From Paucibacter sp. B2R-40 (GTDB lineage Bacteria > Pseudomonadota > Gammaproteobacteria > Burkholderiales > Burkholderiaceae_C): DNA of 64,000 nucleotides. The notes beneath the pieces were generated by a model, which saw only the letters and a list, made by a program, of their open reading frames with translations, ran no database searches and was not told where the DNA came from. The stretch covers positions 311,426-375,425 of the forward strand of contig NZ_JAJIRP010000004.1 of NCBI RefSeq assembly GCF_025717555.1, in the 5' to 3' direction. The translations under genes and the position numbers were made by a program. Numbering within the stretch: the stretch's first letter is position 1; every line of letters begins with the position of its first letter. This document shows, in pieces, positions 34,423 through 44,199 of this stretch.

Positions 34423-35240
34423 TGAGGGCAGAAAAAAGTGGAACGCTGGCCTTGCACGATGCGCCGGATCGGCGTGCTACAGCTCAGGCAGGGCTGACCC
34501 TCGCGGCCGTAGACGCGCGCTTGCATCTGAAAGCTACCGGCCACGCCATGCGCATCTTTGAAATCTCGCAAGGTCGTACCGCCCGCCTCCAAGGCCTGTG
34601 CCAGCACCGAGCGGACCGCTTGAGCCAAGCGTTCGGCTCGCGGGCGGCTCAGCTTGGCGGCAGCCAGACGCGGATCGATGCCGGCCAGAAACAAGGCCTC
34701 GCACGCATAGATATTGCCAGCGCCGACGACGATATCGCCGGCCAGCAAGGCCAGCTTGACGGCAACCCGCCGCCCATGCAAACCTGCGTGCAGATGCGCG
34801 CCGTCGAAACGCGGATCAAACGGTTCCAACCCCAAGCCACTCAGCAGCTTGGCCGCCGGGTTGGCCGCCACAGCCTCGGACCAGACCACCGCCCCGAAGC
34901 GGCGCGGGTCGGTCAGGCGCAGCAGGCCGCGGTCGGTCTGCAGGTCGAAATGATCATGAATACCGGCTGCCGGGGTCGCTGAGCCGGGCGTAAAGGCCAG
35001 CGAGCCCGACATACCCAGGTGCAAGAGCAGGCCCCCGCTGACAGCAGGCCGCGACAAGGGCAACCACAAATATTTGCCACGCCGGCTGACCGCGCCGACG
35101 CGCGCGCCTACCAAACGCTCTGGACTCAAGCCCAGCGGCCAGCGCAGCGGCTTGCCCAGGCGCGCCTGCAAGACAGTGGCGCCCTCAATGGCGTCGGCAA
35201 AACTGCGGCGGGTGACTTCGACTTCGGGGAGCTCAGGCAT
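34407..35240 (-). CDS. mutM: formamidopyrimidine-DNA glycosylase
   Basis: Fpg/MutM of 277 residues, excises 8-oxoguanine and formamidopyrimidines. It begins [13 protein letters not shown], with Pro2 as nucleophile and Glu3; a conserved Lys lies in [10 protein letters not shown]. The helix-two-turn-helix and the zinc finger ([25 protein letters not shown]) close the protein. The start at 35240 is fixed by the need for Pro2; upstream in-frame codons are not used. Operon with mutY. Confidence 0.96.
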   Translation of the reverse strand: MPELPEVEVTRRSFADAIEGATVLQARLGKPLRWPLGLSPERLVGARVGAVSRRGKYLWLPLSRPAVSGGLLLHLGMSGSLAFTPGSATPAAGIHDHFDLQTDRGLLRLTDPRRFGAVVWSEAVAANPAAKLLSGLGLEPFDPRFDGAHLHAGLHGRRVAVKLALLAGDIVVGAGNIYACEALFLAGIDPRLAAAKLSRPRAERLAQAVRSVLAQALEAGGTTLRDFKDAHGVAGSFQMQARVYGREGQPCLSCSTPIRRIVQGQRSTFFCPQCQKR

Positions 35241-35326
35241 GGCTTGCATGATATCGGGGCAGAATGTCCCCTCACCGCCTCGGTTGTTCAGCATTGTTCG
35301 GGGTTTGTATTCATGCAGGAGCCTTC

Positions 35327-37117
35327 ATGCCCGAGAAATTTCGCCGCAAGCTAGCCGGGGCACTCGCCGTCGGCGCCGCGGTGCTGCTAGCCAATCTGGC
35401 GATAGCCGGCCCTACAGCCGCTGCGGCAGAGGGCACACCCCTCAACTCGCAGATGGATGCGCCGCTGTTCTACCAATTATTGGTCGGCGAGATGGAGCTC
35501 AATACCGGCCAGCCCGGTGTCGCCTACCAAGTGTTGCTGGACGCGGCACGCCGCACCGGTGACGAAGCCTTGTTCCAGCGCGTCATCAATATCGCCCTGC
35601 AAGCACGCGCCGGCGACCAAGCCTTGATTGCGGCCAAGGCCTGGCGTGAGTCGCAGCCAAACTCCGCCGCCGCGCATCAAATGGTGGTCCAACTGCTGGC
35701 CTTGTTGAACCGCCCGGCCGATGCCGTGGAGCCGCTTCGTTCGCTGCTGGCCATCACGCCGCCGGCGCAGCAAGCTGTTGTGCTGGAGTCGCTGCCCCGG
35801 CTGTTTCAACGCGCCGCCGAGCCCAAGCGCGTGCTGGCCGCCCTTGAACCTATCCTGAACACCGCCACACAACAAGCCGAAACCAAATTGGCCGCAAAAA
35901 TGGTCTTGGCCAGACTGAGTTTTGCGGCCGGCGACAGCCAAAGCGCGCTTGTGCTGGCTCAGGAAATCGAAGCGTTTGCCCCCGAGTCCGATGAGGCCAT
36001 GCAACTGGCCTTGGAGCTATTGCCGCAGCAGGCCGAGGCCGAAGCCTTGATCACCCGGCGCCTGCAATCCAAGCCCGACAACTTAGGCCTGTGTCTGGCC
36101 TACGGCCGTGCGCTGGCTCGCGCCCAAAGGCCGGCCGAAGCAGCGCGTGAGTTTCGCGCCATCACCTTGGCGTCACCCAACACCAGCAGCGCCTGGTTTG
36201 CGCTCGGCACCTTGGAGCTGGAGTTACGACACGCAGAGGCGGCCGACGCGGCCTTGCGCGAGTATTTGAAGCAACTCGACAACAGCACATCTGCCCAAGC
36301 AAACACACGCAGCGATGGCGAAGACGAAGGCGAGCAACAAACCAACAACGAAGCCCGGCAACAAACTTGGCTCTTGCTGGCCCAAGCGGCCGAATTGCGC
36401 GGTGACTTGAACGCGGCGCAAGCATGGTTGCTCAAGGTGGACTCGCCGCAACGGCAACTAGAGGCTCAGTTCCGACGCGCCTCCTTGATGGCCCGCCAGG
36501 GCAAATTGGCCGAGGCACGCAAGCTGCTGCAGACGCTTCCTGAAACCAGTCCGGAAGAATTGCGCTCCAAACTGCTGGCCGAGTCGCAATTGCTGCGCGA
36601 TGCGCAGGACTGGCAGGCCGCACATCAGGTACTGGCAAAAGCCAACGAACGCCTGCCAAACGACCCCGACCTCATCTACGAACAGGCCATGATGGCCGAG
36701 AAGCTCGACCGACTCGACGAGATGGAGATCCTCTTGCGCCGGGTGATCGCGATCAAGCCCGACCATCATCACGCCTACAACGCGCTGGGCTACTCGCTGG
36801 CCGAGCGCAATCTGAGGCTGGATGAAGCCAAGGCCTTGATCACCAAGGCGCTCAGCTTCGTGCCCTCGGAACCCTTCATTCTTGACAGCTTGGGTTGGGT
36901 GGAATATCGCCTCGGCAACAACGCCGAAGCCTTGCGACTGCTAGGTCAGAGTTATGCGGCACGACCCGACGCCGAGATCGCCGCGCACTTGGGCGAGGTA
37001 CTTTGGATCAGCGGCCACCGCACGCAAGCACAGCGCATCTGGGGCGAAGGCTTGACGCGTGATCCCAAGAACGAGGCCCTGCGCGAAACCATGCACCGCT
37101 TGAAAGCCCAACCATGA
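35327..37117 (+). CDS. exported tetratricopeptide-repeat protein
   Basis: A 596-residue protein with an N-terminal signal or anchor (LAGALAVGAAVLLANLAIAG) followed by many TPR units, e.g. GQPGVAYQVLLDAARRTGDE and, near the end, ALGYSLAERNLRLDEAKALI and DSLGWVEYRLGNNAEALRLL. A Gln/Asn/Glu-rich linker lies near residue 330. TPR proteins of this size precede lolB in many Betaproteobacteria; the role is not known, probably an envelope scaffold. The ATG at 35327 has CAGGAGCC upstream. Its stop overlaps the lolB start. Confidence 0.85.
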   Translation: MPEKFRRKLAGALAVGAAVLLANLAIAGPTAAAAEGTPLNSQMDAPLFYQLLVGEMELNTGQPGVAYQVLLDAARRTGDEALFQRVINIALQARAGDQALIAAKAWRESQPNSAAAHQMVVQLLALLNRPADAVEPLRSLLAITPPAQQAVVLESLPRLFQRAAEPKRVLAALEPILNTATQQAETKLAAKMVLARLSFAAGDSQSALVLAQEIEAFAPESDEAMQLALELLPQQAEAEALITRRLQSKPDNLGLCLAYGRALARAQRPAEAAREFRAITLASPNTSSAWFALGTLELELRHAEAADAALREYLKQLDNSTSAQANTRSDGEDEGEQQTNNEARQQTWLLLAQAAELRGDLNAAQAWLLKVDSPQRQLEAQFRRASLMARQGKLAEARKLLQTLPETSPEELRSKLLAESQLLRDAQDWQAAHQVLAKANERLPNDPDLIYEQAMMAEKLDRLDEMEILLRRVIAIKPDHHHAYNALGYSLAERNLRLDEAKALITKALSFVPSEPFILDSLGWVEYRLGNNAEALRLLGQSYAARPDAEIAAHLGEVLWISGHRTQAQRIWGEGLTRDPKNEALRETMHRLKAQP

Positions 37118-37653
37118 GAAGCCTGCTCTACTTGTTTTTGGCGGCGGCCTCATTGTTGCTGAGCGGATGCACCAGCGTGGCACCCAGGCCCACCGAGATC
37201 AGGGCCGAAGGCGATGTACGCATCAGCGGCAGACTCAGCGTACAGGTCGCCGGCAGCACCGGCCGCGCCTCGGGCGGCAATGCTGGCTTCGAGCTCAGCG
37301 GCAACCCACGCGCCGGTCAACTTGAACTGAGCACGCCGCTGGGCAGCCTGCTCGCCCGTGCGACTTGGGGGCCGGCCGAAGCAGTACTGCAAACCCCAGG
37401 CGCCGAGCGCAGCTTTGCCGACCTCGACGCCCTGACACGCGAACTCTTGGGCGAAGCCATTCCCGTGGCGGCGCTGTTTGATTGGTTGCGCGGCCGCCCT
37501 TGGCCACAGACACCCAGCGACACCTGGCAAGACGGTGTCGGCTTCAGCCAGCTCGGGTGGCGTATTGACCTGGCCGGCCTCCAGGACGGCCTGATCGTGG
37601 CAACCCGTTCGGCCGAGCCTGCGGTGACGCTGCGCGCCCGGGTCGAGCCCTGA
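37114..37653 (+). CDS. lolB: outer-membrane lipoprotein insertion protein LolB
   Basis: A 179-residue lipoprotein. The signal peptide ends in the lipobox LLSGC (Cys19), and the mature part begins TSVAPRP...VRISGRLSVQV, a typical LolB start; DWLRGRPWPQTPSDTW is also typical. It receives lipoproteins from LolA and inserts them in the outer membrane. ATGA overlap with the TPR gene; ispE follows, the usual betaproteobacterial order lolB-ispE-tRNA-Gln-prs. Confidence 0.9.
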   Translation: MRSLLYLFLAAASLLLSGCTSVAPRPTEIRAEGDVRISGRLSVQVAGSTGRASGGNAGFELSGNPRAGQLELSTPLGSLLARATWGPAEAVLQTPGAERSFADLDALTRELLGEAIPVAALFDWLRGRPWPQTPSDTWQDGVGFSQLGWRIDLAGLQDGLIVATRSAEPAVTLRARVEP

Positions 37654-37678
37654 ACAGAACCCCCTCACTTTTTCTTTC

Positions 37679-38671
37679 ATGCAAGCCATCTACGACGTCC
37701 TCGCCCCTGCCAAGCTCAATCTCTTCTTGCATGTCGTGGGCAAAAGGCCGGATGGCTACCACCTCTTGCAGTCCATCTTCGCGTTGATCGACTGGGCCGA
37801 CACCCTGCATTTCGAGCGCCGCAGCGACGGCCAACTGCTGCGCCACGACCACGGCGCCGCCCTTCCCCCCGACGACTTATGCCTGCGCGCAGCGCGCCTG
37901 CTGCAGGCCCAAAGCGGCTGCACTTATGGCGTCGACATACAAATTGAAAAACGCGTGCCGGCAGGAGCCGGCATGGGCGGCGGCTCAAGTGATGCGGCCT
38001 CTACCTTGCTCGCCTTGAACCGGCTTTGGGGGCTGAATTGGCCGCTCGCCAAGCTCCTGCCGCTGGGGCTCAAGCTCGGCGCCGATGTGCCGTTTTTTCT
38101 CGGCGGCAGCCATGCCTTCGTGGAAGGCATCGGCGAAATCCTGCATCCGATCGAGCTGCCACCGCTGACATTTGCGGTCCTCAAACCGAGCCAAAGCATC
38201 TCCACGCAAGAAATTTTTTCGAGCCCCCTCTTGGCAAGATCAAAAAACGTGGCTATAGTAGCGGGCTTTCCTGCAAACAATTCTTCAGGCGAAAAAACGG
38301 GCGAAAGCTCGCTGAATCACCAAAAGGTGAGCCACGAAGAATTGATAAGTTTGGACAGCGAAGGCATTGCGAAGTTACTCGGCGGCTCACCAAGAAGTTT
38401 CGGTAGAAACGACTTGCAAAAACCAGCCGAAGAAAATTGCACCGAAGTTGTTCAAGCACTGCACATATTGGAATCCGAGTTTGGCAATAGTCGAATGACG
38501 GGCTCCGGAAGCGCAGTATTCGCTAGAGTTAAAACTCCAGCGAATGAACAGGAAGAAAATCTGTTAAATCAGATAATTTTTTCGAAGTTGCAGGGTTTAC
38601 CTGCAGATTGGTCTGGTAGAATTTGCCGCAGCTTAGATAGGCACCCACTGCAAGGTTGGGCAGCCGATTGA
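37679..38671 (+). CDS. ispE: 4-diphosphocytidyl-2-C-methyl-D-erythritol kinase, with insert
   Basis: GHMP kinase of the MEP isoprenoid pathway. APAKLNLFLHVVGKRPDGYH and the ATP loop VPAGAGMGGGSSDAAS are clear, as are GADVPFFLGG and the C-terminal NSRMTGSGSAVFAR. At 330 residues it is about 40 longer than usual. The extra part (about residues 200-240) lies between AIVAGFPA and FGRNDLQKPAEE. From about 38,200 the base composition falls to roughly 46% GC. The catalytic motifs are kept, so the enzyme is probably active. First gene before tRNA-Gln. Confidence 0.9.
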   Translation: MQAIYDVLAPAKLNLFLHVVGKRPDGYHLLQSIFALIDWADTLHFERRSDGQLLRHDHGAALPPDDLCLRAARLLQAQSGCTYGVDIQIEKRVPAGAGMGGGSSDAASTLLALNRLWGLNWPLAKLLPLGLKLGADVPFFLGGSHAFVEGIGEILHPIELPPLTFAVLKPSQSISTQEIFSSPLLARSKNVAIVAGFPANNSSGEKTGESSLNHQKVSHEELISLDSEGIAKLLGGSPRSFGRNDLQKPAEENCTEVVQALHILESEFGNSRMTGSGSAVFARVKTPANEQEENLLNQIIFSKLQGLPADWSGRICRSLDRHPLQGWAAD

Positions 38672-38772
38672 AAGATAAGCTGAAGTAGTTTCTTAGATTG
38701 ATTTTCGAAGAAATTACTGGTAAGCAAGTACAGACAAGTTATAGGGTGCAGCAGCTCTGCTGTGTCCTGTGT

Positions 38773-38849
38773 AGGGGAGTCGCCAAGTTGGTTAAGGCAA
38801 CGGATTTTGATTCCGTCATGCGAAGGTTCGAATCCTTCTTCCCCTGCCA
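38773..38849 (+). tRNA. tRNA-Gln(TTG)
   Basis: A 77-nt cloverleaf with encoded CCA: acceptor AGGGGAG/TTCCCCT, anticodon loop TTTTGAT (anticodon TTG), T arm GAAGG-TTCGAAT-CCTTC, discriminator G as in tRNA-Gln. Located between ispE and prs, its usual place in Betaproteobacteria. Confidence 0.95.
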
Positions 38850-38942
38850 AAGTTATTTGCACTGAGACGCTAAGACGCTGCGTCGTAAAGATATTACCCG
38901 GACACGCTGGCTGGCCACGGGTCCTTTTAAAAAGGATGGCTC

Positions 38943-39905
38943 GTGCTACTCAATACCGTCCTCTTCACCGGCAACGCAAACCCGGTTCTCTCCCAAGAAA
39001 TTGCAACGCACCTGGGCCTCGATCTCGGCAAAGCGCTGGTCGGCCGCTTCTCCGATGGTGAAGTCACCGTCGAGATTCAGCAGAACGTTCGCGCTCGCGA
39101 CGTCTTCGTCATTCAGCCCACCTGCGCGCCGACGAACGAGAACCTGATGGAATTGCTGATCATGGTTGATGCCCTGAAGCGCGCCAGCGCTCGCCGCATC
39201 ACCGCCGTGATCCCCTACTACGGTTACGCCCGCCAAGACCGCCGCCCACGCTCGACCCGTGTGCCGATCAGCGCAAAGGTGGTGGCCGACCTGCTGGAAA
39301 AAGTCGGCGTCGAGCGCGTCTTAACGATGGACTTGCACGCCGACCAGATCCAGGGCTTCTTCAATATCCCGGTCGACAATATTTATGCCTCGCCAGTGCT
39401 GCTGTCGGACCTGAAGGCGCGCAATTATTCGAACCTGGTGGTCGTCAGCCCCGACGTTGGCGGCGTGGTCCGTGCGCGCGCCCTAGCCAAGCAACTCGGT
39501 TGCGATTTGGCCATCATCGACAAACGCCGTCCGGCCGCCAATGTGTCCGAAGTGATGCATGTGATCGGTGAGATAGACGGCCGCAACTGCGTGATCATGG
39601 ACGACATGATCGACACGGCAGGCACCTTGGTGAAAGCCGCCGAAGTGCTGAAGGATCGAGGCGCCAAGAGCGTATTCGCTTATTGCACCCACCCGATTCT
39701 GTCGGGCCCGGCGATCGAGCGCATCTCCAAGTCCATGCTCGATGAAGTCGTCATCAGCAACACGATTCCGCTCAACGATGCGGCCAAGGCCTGCGGCAAG
39801 ATTCGCCAACTGTCGGTGGCCTTCTTGTTCGCCGAGACGATCCGCCGGATTTCGGACGGTGAGTCGGTGACGTCCTTGTTCTCGGAGCAAAACAACAACT
39901 TTTGA
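38943..39905 (+). CDS. prs: ribose-phosphate pyrophosphokinase
   Basis: PRPP synthase of 320 residues. It has [40 protein letters not shown], the ATP region [16 protein letters not shown], the metal site [13 protein letters not shown], and the PRPP loop [13 protein letters not shown]. The start is GTG with AAGGATGG upstream. It feeds nucleotide, His and Trp synthesis. Followed by rplY and pth. Confidence 0.97.
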   Translation: MLLNTVLFTGNANPVLSQEIATHLGLDLGKALVGRFSDGEVTVEIQQNVRARDVFVIQPTCAPTNENLMELLIMVDALKRASARRITAVIPYYGYARQDRRPRSTRVPISAKVVADLLEKVGVERVLTMDLHADQIQGFFNIPVDNIYASPVLLSDLKARNYSNLVVVSPDVGGVVRARALAKQLGCDLAIIDKRRPAANVSEVMHVIGEIDGRNCVIMDDMIDTAGTLVKAAEVLKDRGAKSVFAYCTHPILSGPAIERISKSMLDEVVISNTIPLNDAAKACGKIRQLSVAFLFAETIRRISDGESVTSLFSEQNNNF

Positions 39906-39958
39906 ACTGGGCTCCGCGCGCTAAAAGCGCGAACGGAACAAAACAACAACTTCTAAAC
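39884..39958. repeat. imperfect direct repeat at the prs 3' end
   Basis: GGAGCAAAACAACAACTTTT (from 39884, the last codons of prs) recurs as GGAACAAAACAACAACTTCT from 39935, 51 bp on, with a CGCGC-TAAAA-GCGCG hairpin (39917-39931) between. This suggests a local duplication of the end of prs. Confidence 0.6.
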
Positions 39959-40047
39959 CGCCGCCAAGTTTAGCCTTGGCGAGGGTTTGAATCGCAATCG
40001 CAAGATTGCACATGCCGAGCAGCCTGGTCGCGGGCGCTCAAAACCAT

Positions 40048-40075
40048 GAACACCCACGAGGGTGTTCAGCCTTTT
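40048..40075 (+). terminator. hairpin between prs and rplY
   Basis: GAACACCC-ACGA-GGGTGTTC then AGCCTTTTT. It ends two bases before the GGAG of rplY, so it could terminate prs transcripts or attenuate rplY translation. Confidence 0.65.
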
Positions 40076-40085
40076 TGGAGTCACT

Positions 40086-40706
40086 ATGAAATTCACAGCT
40101 TTTGACCGCAAGTTGCAGGGGACCGGAGCGAGCCGCCGCCTGCGAGTTGCTGGCCGCGTCCCAGGTATCGTGTTTGCCGCCGGCGAACCAGCGATGATCG
40201 AAATGGATCACAACGCCTTGTTCCACGCCTTGAAGAAGGAAGCCTTCCACAGCACCATCCTCGAGATGGAACTGAACGGCGCCGTTTCGCAAGTGCTGTT
40301 GCGCGATTTCCAGATGCACCCGTACAAGCCGCAAGTTCTGCACGCAGACTTCCAGCGCGTTGACAACACGACCAAGATCACCAAGAAGGTGCCTTTGCAC
40401 TTCGTGGGCGAAGAGACCTCGGCCGCTGTCAAGACCGACTCTTGCACCGTCAACCACGTGATCACCGAATTGCTGATCACTTGCTTGGCCCAGCAGTTGC
40501 CTGAGTTCATCGAAGTGAACCTGTCTGGCCTGACCAAGGGTCACTCGGTGCACGTCAATGACTTGACACTGCCAGCCGGCATCAAGGTCGTCACACACGG
40601 CAAGCCAAACCCAGTGGTTGCTACGCCGGTTGATCCAGCCGCCGAAGAAATCATCGTCGTCGCAGCAGCGCCTGTGGATGACGGCAAGAAGAAGAAGAAG
40701 AAGTAA
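40086..40706 (+). CDS. rplY: 50S ribosomal protein L25/Ctc
   Basis: A 206-residue L25 of the long (Ctc/TL5) form. The N-terminal 5S-rRNA-binding domain is [20 protein letters not shown] followed by [10 protein letters not shown], and a C-terminal beta domain ends in a Lys tract (DDGKKKKKK). The start at 40086 is chosen for TTTTTGGAGTCACT upstream and the family start. It lies between prs and pth, the standard order. Confidence 0.95.
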   Translation: MKFTAFDRKLQGTGASRRLRVAGRVPGIVFAAGEPAMIEMDHNALFHALKKEAFHSTILEMELNGAVSQVLLRDFQMHPYKPQVLHADFQRVDNTTKITKKVPLHFVGEETSAAVKTDSCTVNHVITELLITCLAQQLPEFIEVNLSGLTKGHSVHVNDLTLPAGIKVVTHGKPNPVVATPVDPAAEEIIVVAAAPVDDGKKKKKK

Positions 40707-40730
40707 TTCTTCCTCCTCCTTGTGTGTTCA

Positions 40731-40757
40731 AAAGGCCCTGCTCTGCGGGGCCTTTTT
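40731..40757 (+). terminator. terminator after rplY
   Basis: AAAGGCCC / GGGCCTTT stem with an 8-9 base loop followed by TT; a good Rho-independent signal 24 bp after the rplY stop. Confidence 0.85.
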
Positions 40758-40805
40758 GCATTGAAAAACTCGTCAAAGGCTTGGCTACGGCCATAAACTC
40801 GCACC

Positions 40806-41471
40806 ATGATTCGACTCTTTGTTGGCCTTGGCAATCCAGGCAGTGAATACGAGCACACGCGCCACAACGCCGGCTTTTGGTGGGTAGATGAGTTGGCCCG
40901 CAAGCTCGGCGCATCGATGCAGGTCGAGCGCAATTACTACGGCCTGTGCGCCCGCGTGAACAACGCACCCGGTGCGCCGGGGCCGATCTGGCTGCTGCAG
41001 CCGATGACCTTCATGAACCTATCCGGCAAGTCGGTCGCGCCCTTGGCCAGATTTTTCAAAATTGCCCCCGAAGAAATTCTTGCCATCCATGACGAGCTTG
41101 ACCTGGAGCCGGGCCAGATGAAGTTCAAGCAAGGCGGAGGCAACGGCGGCCACAACGGTTTGAAGGATATGCAGGCACAGCTAGGTTCGGCCAATTTCTG
41201 GCGCCTGCGTCTGGGTATCGGGCATCCGGGGCACAAAGACGAGGTCGCCGGCTATGTGCTGCGCAAGCCGCCATTGGCAGAACGACAAATGCTGGAAGAC
41301 TGCATAGATAAATCGATGCAGTCGGTGGAGCTGATGCTGTCGGGCCAAATGGACAAGGCGCTGACCAAGATTCACGCCAAACCGCCCCGGCCAAAAGCCG
41401 AGAAGCCGCCGCAACAAGAAGCCAAACCGGTCAGCTCTGAGCTTCCAGCCAGCGCGCAAGAAAGCAGCTGA
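40806..41471 (+). CDS. pth: peptidyl-tRNA hydrolase
   Basis: Releases tRNA from stalled peptidyl-tRNA. It has [20 protein letters not shown] (catalytic His and Asn), [33 protein letters not shown] and GHNGLKDMQ, all diagnostic. At 221 residues it has an extra Pro/Lys-rich tail of about 25 residues beyond the family's usual end. Its stop overlaps the next start (TGATG). Confidence 0.96.
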   Translation: MIRLFVGLGNPGSEYEHTRHNAGFWWVDELARKLGASMQVERNYYGLCARVNNAPGAPGPIWLLQPMTFMNLSGKSVAPLARFFKIAPEEILAIHDELDLEPGQMKFKQGGGNGGHNGLKDMQAQLGSANFWRLRLGIGHPGHKDEVAGYVLRKPPLAERQMLEDCIDKSMQSVELMLSGQMDKALTKIHAKPPRPKAEKPPQQEAKPVSSELPASAQESS

Positions 41472-41953
41472 TGAAGTTTGCGCCGACACTGCTTTTGACA
41501 GTCGTGATCACGGCTTATGTCGGAGCAAGCTTGGCCCAAACAAAGCCTCGAACCATACCCATCTACCGTTGCGGCCCAGATGGCCGCGATCTGCGCGACT
41601 CCCCTTGCCCAAGCCAACAGCCGGCGAGCGCGTCACCGCTGGTATTTGACCAGCCCAGTGCCGGTCAAGCCCAGGCCAGCAAGGACAATGCGATAGCCGA
41701 CGCCAAGCGCGCCAATGAGCTGGAACGAGACAGGCTGAAGAAAGAGGCCGAGGCCGGTCGGCGCAATAGCAAGGTCGTCGGCATAGACGGGCTCAAGCCC
41801 ATCGGACCAGCGCCGGTGGCAGCAAGTGCAGGCAAGGCACACGCGCCAGATTCGGTCAAAGCACCGAAGGCGCCCAAGCAGCCCAAGCCCCCCAAAGCTC
41901 CCAAAACGCCGGCAAGTCCAAAGCCAGCCAAGACTGCTGCGCAAGCCGGTTAG
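41471..41953 (+). CDS. exported Pro/Lys/Ala-rich hypothetical protein
   Basis: A 160-residue protein with a signal peptide (TLLLTVVITAYVGASLAQ), a short Cys-containing motif IYRCGPDGRDLRDSPCPS of the DUF4124-like kind, a charged helix (ANELERDRLKKEAEAGRR) and a Pro/Lys/Ala-rich tail. Probably periplasmic. It is coupled to pth, an association seen in related bacteria; function unknown. The cobalamin riboswitch starts just after it. Confidence 0.7.
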   Translation: MKFAPTLLLTVVITAYVGASLAQTKPRTIPIYRCGPDGRDLRDSPCPSQQPASASPLVFDQPSAGQAQASKDNAIADAKRANELERDRLKKEAEAGRRNSKVVGIDGLKPIGPAPVAASAGKAHAPDSVKAPKAPKQPKPPKAPKTPASPKPAKTAAQAG

Positions 41954-41963
41954 AATCCTGCGC

Positions 41964-42182
41964 TGTTGGTGCTCGTGCAGAACCTCAAATCTGCACAGTT
42001 AAACGGGAATCAGAACGGCAAGCTCCCACGGAGCAAGCCCAAACTGAGCTGTCCCCGCAACGGTAAGTGGACGAAACGCATCCGCGTTTCAAGACCTGTC
42101 ATTACTCCACTGGTGCTTTTGCACTGGGAAGGACACAGGCCTCGTTCCACCAGCCCGGATACCGGCCAACAACGTGGAGAGC
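41964..42182 (+). promoter_or_regulatory. cobalamin (B12) riboswitch
   Basis: Classic AdoCbl riboswitch: the early TTAAACGGGAATC, the core GAGCTGTCCCCGCAACGGTA followed by AGTGG, then GGGAAGGACACAGG and the B12 box AGCCCGGATACCGGCC (about 42152-42167). It precedes btuB by about 90 bp and should shut down the B12 uptake and synthesis genes when adenosylcobalamin is plentiful. A short GACC-T7-GGTC element follows as part of the possible expression platform. Confidence 0.95.
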
Positions 42183-42269
42183 CGCGACCTTTTTTTGGTC
42201 AAGGCATTCCGTTCCACAGGTAATCAGCGGGTGAGCTGATGCCTGGTTGTTTTGTTTGGCCTATCCCTG

Positions 42270-44174
42270 ATGACTTCTTCTGCACGGCGTCTTGCACGCC
42301 CCGCCTTTCACGCGACCTACTGCTCCGTGAAGGCTCCCTTCGCCATGGCTGCACTGGCCACTGCAAGCTCCCTCCTATCGACCAGCGCCATGGCACAAAT
42401 GGCCGGCCCAAGCAGCAAGCTTGAGCCCATCGTCGTGTCAGCCACTCGCACTGCCAGCCGGGTCGACCAGTTGGTCGCCGATGTAACGGTGCTGAGCCGC
42501 TCCGATATCGAAAAGACCGAAGGCCGCACCCTGGTTGAGCTGCTGTCGCAACAGCCCGGCATTCAGTTTTCCAGCAATGGTGGCCTTGGCAAGAGCGCAT
42601 CGCTCTTCATTCGCGGCCTGGAAGCCCGGCACACCCTGCTCTTGATTGACGGTGTACGCGTCAGCTCAGCGACCGTCGGCACAGCTTCGCTCGATAACTT
42701 GCCGATGGAAATCATCGAACGCATCGAGATCGTGCGCGGCCCGATGTCTGCGCTCTACGGCAGCAATGCGATGGGCGGCGTGATCCAGATCTTCACCCGC
42801 AGCGGCCGCGCCGGCCTGCACCCCAATGCCAGCGCGGTGGTCGGCACCAACGCCTATGGCAAATTATCCGGCGGCTTGGCCTATGGTCATCAAGGCCTGG
42901 ATGTCGCAGTACAGGTGCAGCACACCGACACCGATGGCTTTTCGACCACCAATGAAAGCGCCCAGTTCGGCAACTACAACTCAGACAAGGACGGCTTTCG
43001 CCAGACCGGCGGTAGTCTGAATGTCGGCTGGCAAATCGCGCAGGGCTGGCGCCTGGAAGGTCTCGCCATCAGTTCCACCGGAAACACGGCTTTTGACGAT
43101 GGTCCCAAGGTTGACTCGCGTGCCAAGCTCAGCAACAGCTTGCAAAGCCTGCGCCTGCAAGGCCAGCTGATGCCGACTTGGCAAAGCAAACTGTCGGCGT
43201 CCAGGTCCACCGACAAGTACGACACGCTTTCCAGCGCCAGCGAATTCACTCAGCTTGGCGCGATCGAAACCGAACAGCGCCAGTTCAGCTGGGAAAACTC
43301 GCTGGACACGCCCGTGGGCACGGCACTCGCGCTGCTCGAGCGACTGGAGCAAAAGGTCAGCCGCCCGGGCGACGCCTTCACAGTCAGCGAGCGCAATATC
43401 AATGGTCTGGGCCTGGGCCTGAATGGCAGCAGCGGCGACCACAGCTGGCAAGCCAGCTTGCGCATGGATGACAACTCGCAGTTCGGCAAGCAAAACACCG
43501 GCGCCTTGGGCTGGGGCTATGCCTTGACGCCGGCGCTGCGCCTGGGCGCCAGCTACGGCACGAGCTTCACAGCACCCAGCTTCAACCAACTCTACTACCC
43601 CGGCTTTGGTACCCCCACCTTGCTGCCTGAAGAAGGCAAACATGCGGAGCTGAGCCTGCGCTGGAAGCAAGGCACACAAAGCCTCAAAGCCGCGCTGTTT
43701 GACAACCGCTACCGCAACTTCATCTCCAGCGGCCCGGCGCCCGTCAACACGCCACGCGCGCGCTCGGAAGGCATTTCGCTGGCCTACGAGCTCAGCCTGC
43801 AAACCGTCAAATTGAGCGCATCGCTGGATCACGTTAACCCGCACAACGCCACCAATGGCGTAGCCACCAGCGGCAATCTGCTGCCACGTCGCGCCAAAGA
43901 CAGCTTCAAGCTGCAAGGCGACTGGGAGCTCGGCAATAGCGTCAATTTGGGCGCCTCCTTGAACAGCTTCTCGCAGCGCTTTGACGATGCGGCCAACAAG
44001 TACAAGCTGGCCGGCTATGCCACGCTCGATCTGCGCAGCGATTGGCAATTCGCCCCGGCCTGGAGCTTGAACGCCCGCGTCAACAATGTGGCCGACAAGC
44101 AGTATGAAACCGCACGCGGCTTCAATCAGCCAGGGCGCGAGTTCTTCCTCGGACTGCGCTACGAGCCGCAGTAA
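42270..44174 (+). CDS. btuB: TonB-dependent cobalamin receptor BtuB
   Basis: Outer-membrane receptor of 634 residues. It has a signal sequence ending STSAMAQ, then the TonB box-like EPIVVSATRTASRVDQL, the plug (LVELLSQQPGIQFSSNGGLG, then IRGLEARHTLLLIDGVRVSS and EIVRGPMSALYGSNAMGGVI) and a 22-strand barrel ending in Gln (GLRYEPQ). Imports B12 with TonB energy. It stands under the cobalamin riboswitch. The ATG at 42270 is the likely start; a TTG at 42252 is also in frame. Confidence 0.93.
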   Translation: MTSSARRLARPAFHATYCSVKAPFAMAALATASSLLSTSAMAQMAGPSSKLEPIVVSATRTASRVDQLVADVTVLSRSDIEKTEGRTLVELLSQQPGIQFSSNGGLGKSASLFIRGLEARHTLLLIDGVRVSSATVGTASLDNLPMEIIERIEIVRGPMSALYGSNAMGGVIQIFTRSGRAGLHPNASAVVGTNAYGKLSGGLAYGHQGLDVAVQVQHTDTDGFSTTNESAQFGNYNSDKDGFRQTGGSLNVGWQIAQGWRLEGLAISSTGNTAFDDGPKVDSRAKLSNSLQSLRLQGQLMPTWQSKLSASRSTDKYDTLSSASEFTQLGAIETEQRQFSWENSLDTPVGTALALLERLEQKVSRPGDAFTVSERNINGLGLGLNGSSGDHSWQASLRMDDNSQFGKQNTGALGWGYALTPALRLGASYGTSFTAPSFNQLYYPGFGTPTLLPEEGKHAELSLRWKQGTQSLKAALFDNRYRNFISSGPAPVNTPRARSEGISLAYELSLQTVKLSASLDHVNPHNATNGVATSGNLLPRRAKDSFKLQGDWELGNSVNLGASLNSFSQRFDDAANKYKLAGYATLDLRSDWQFAPAWSLNARVNNVADKQYETARGFNQPGREFFLGLRYEPQ

Positions 44175-44199
44175 GCCTGTAGCAAGCAGGAGCAGCACC

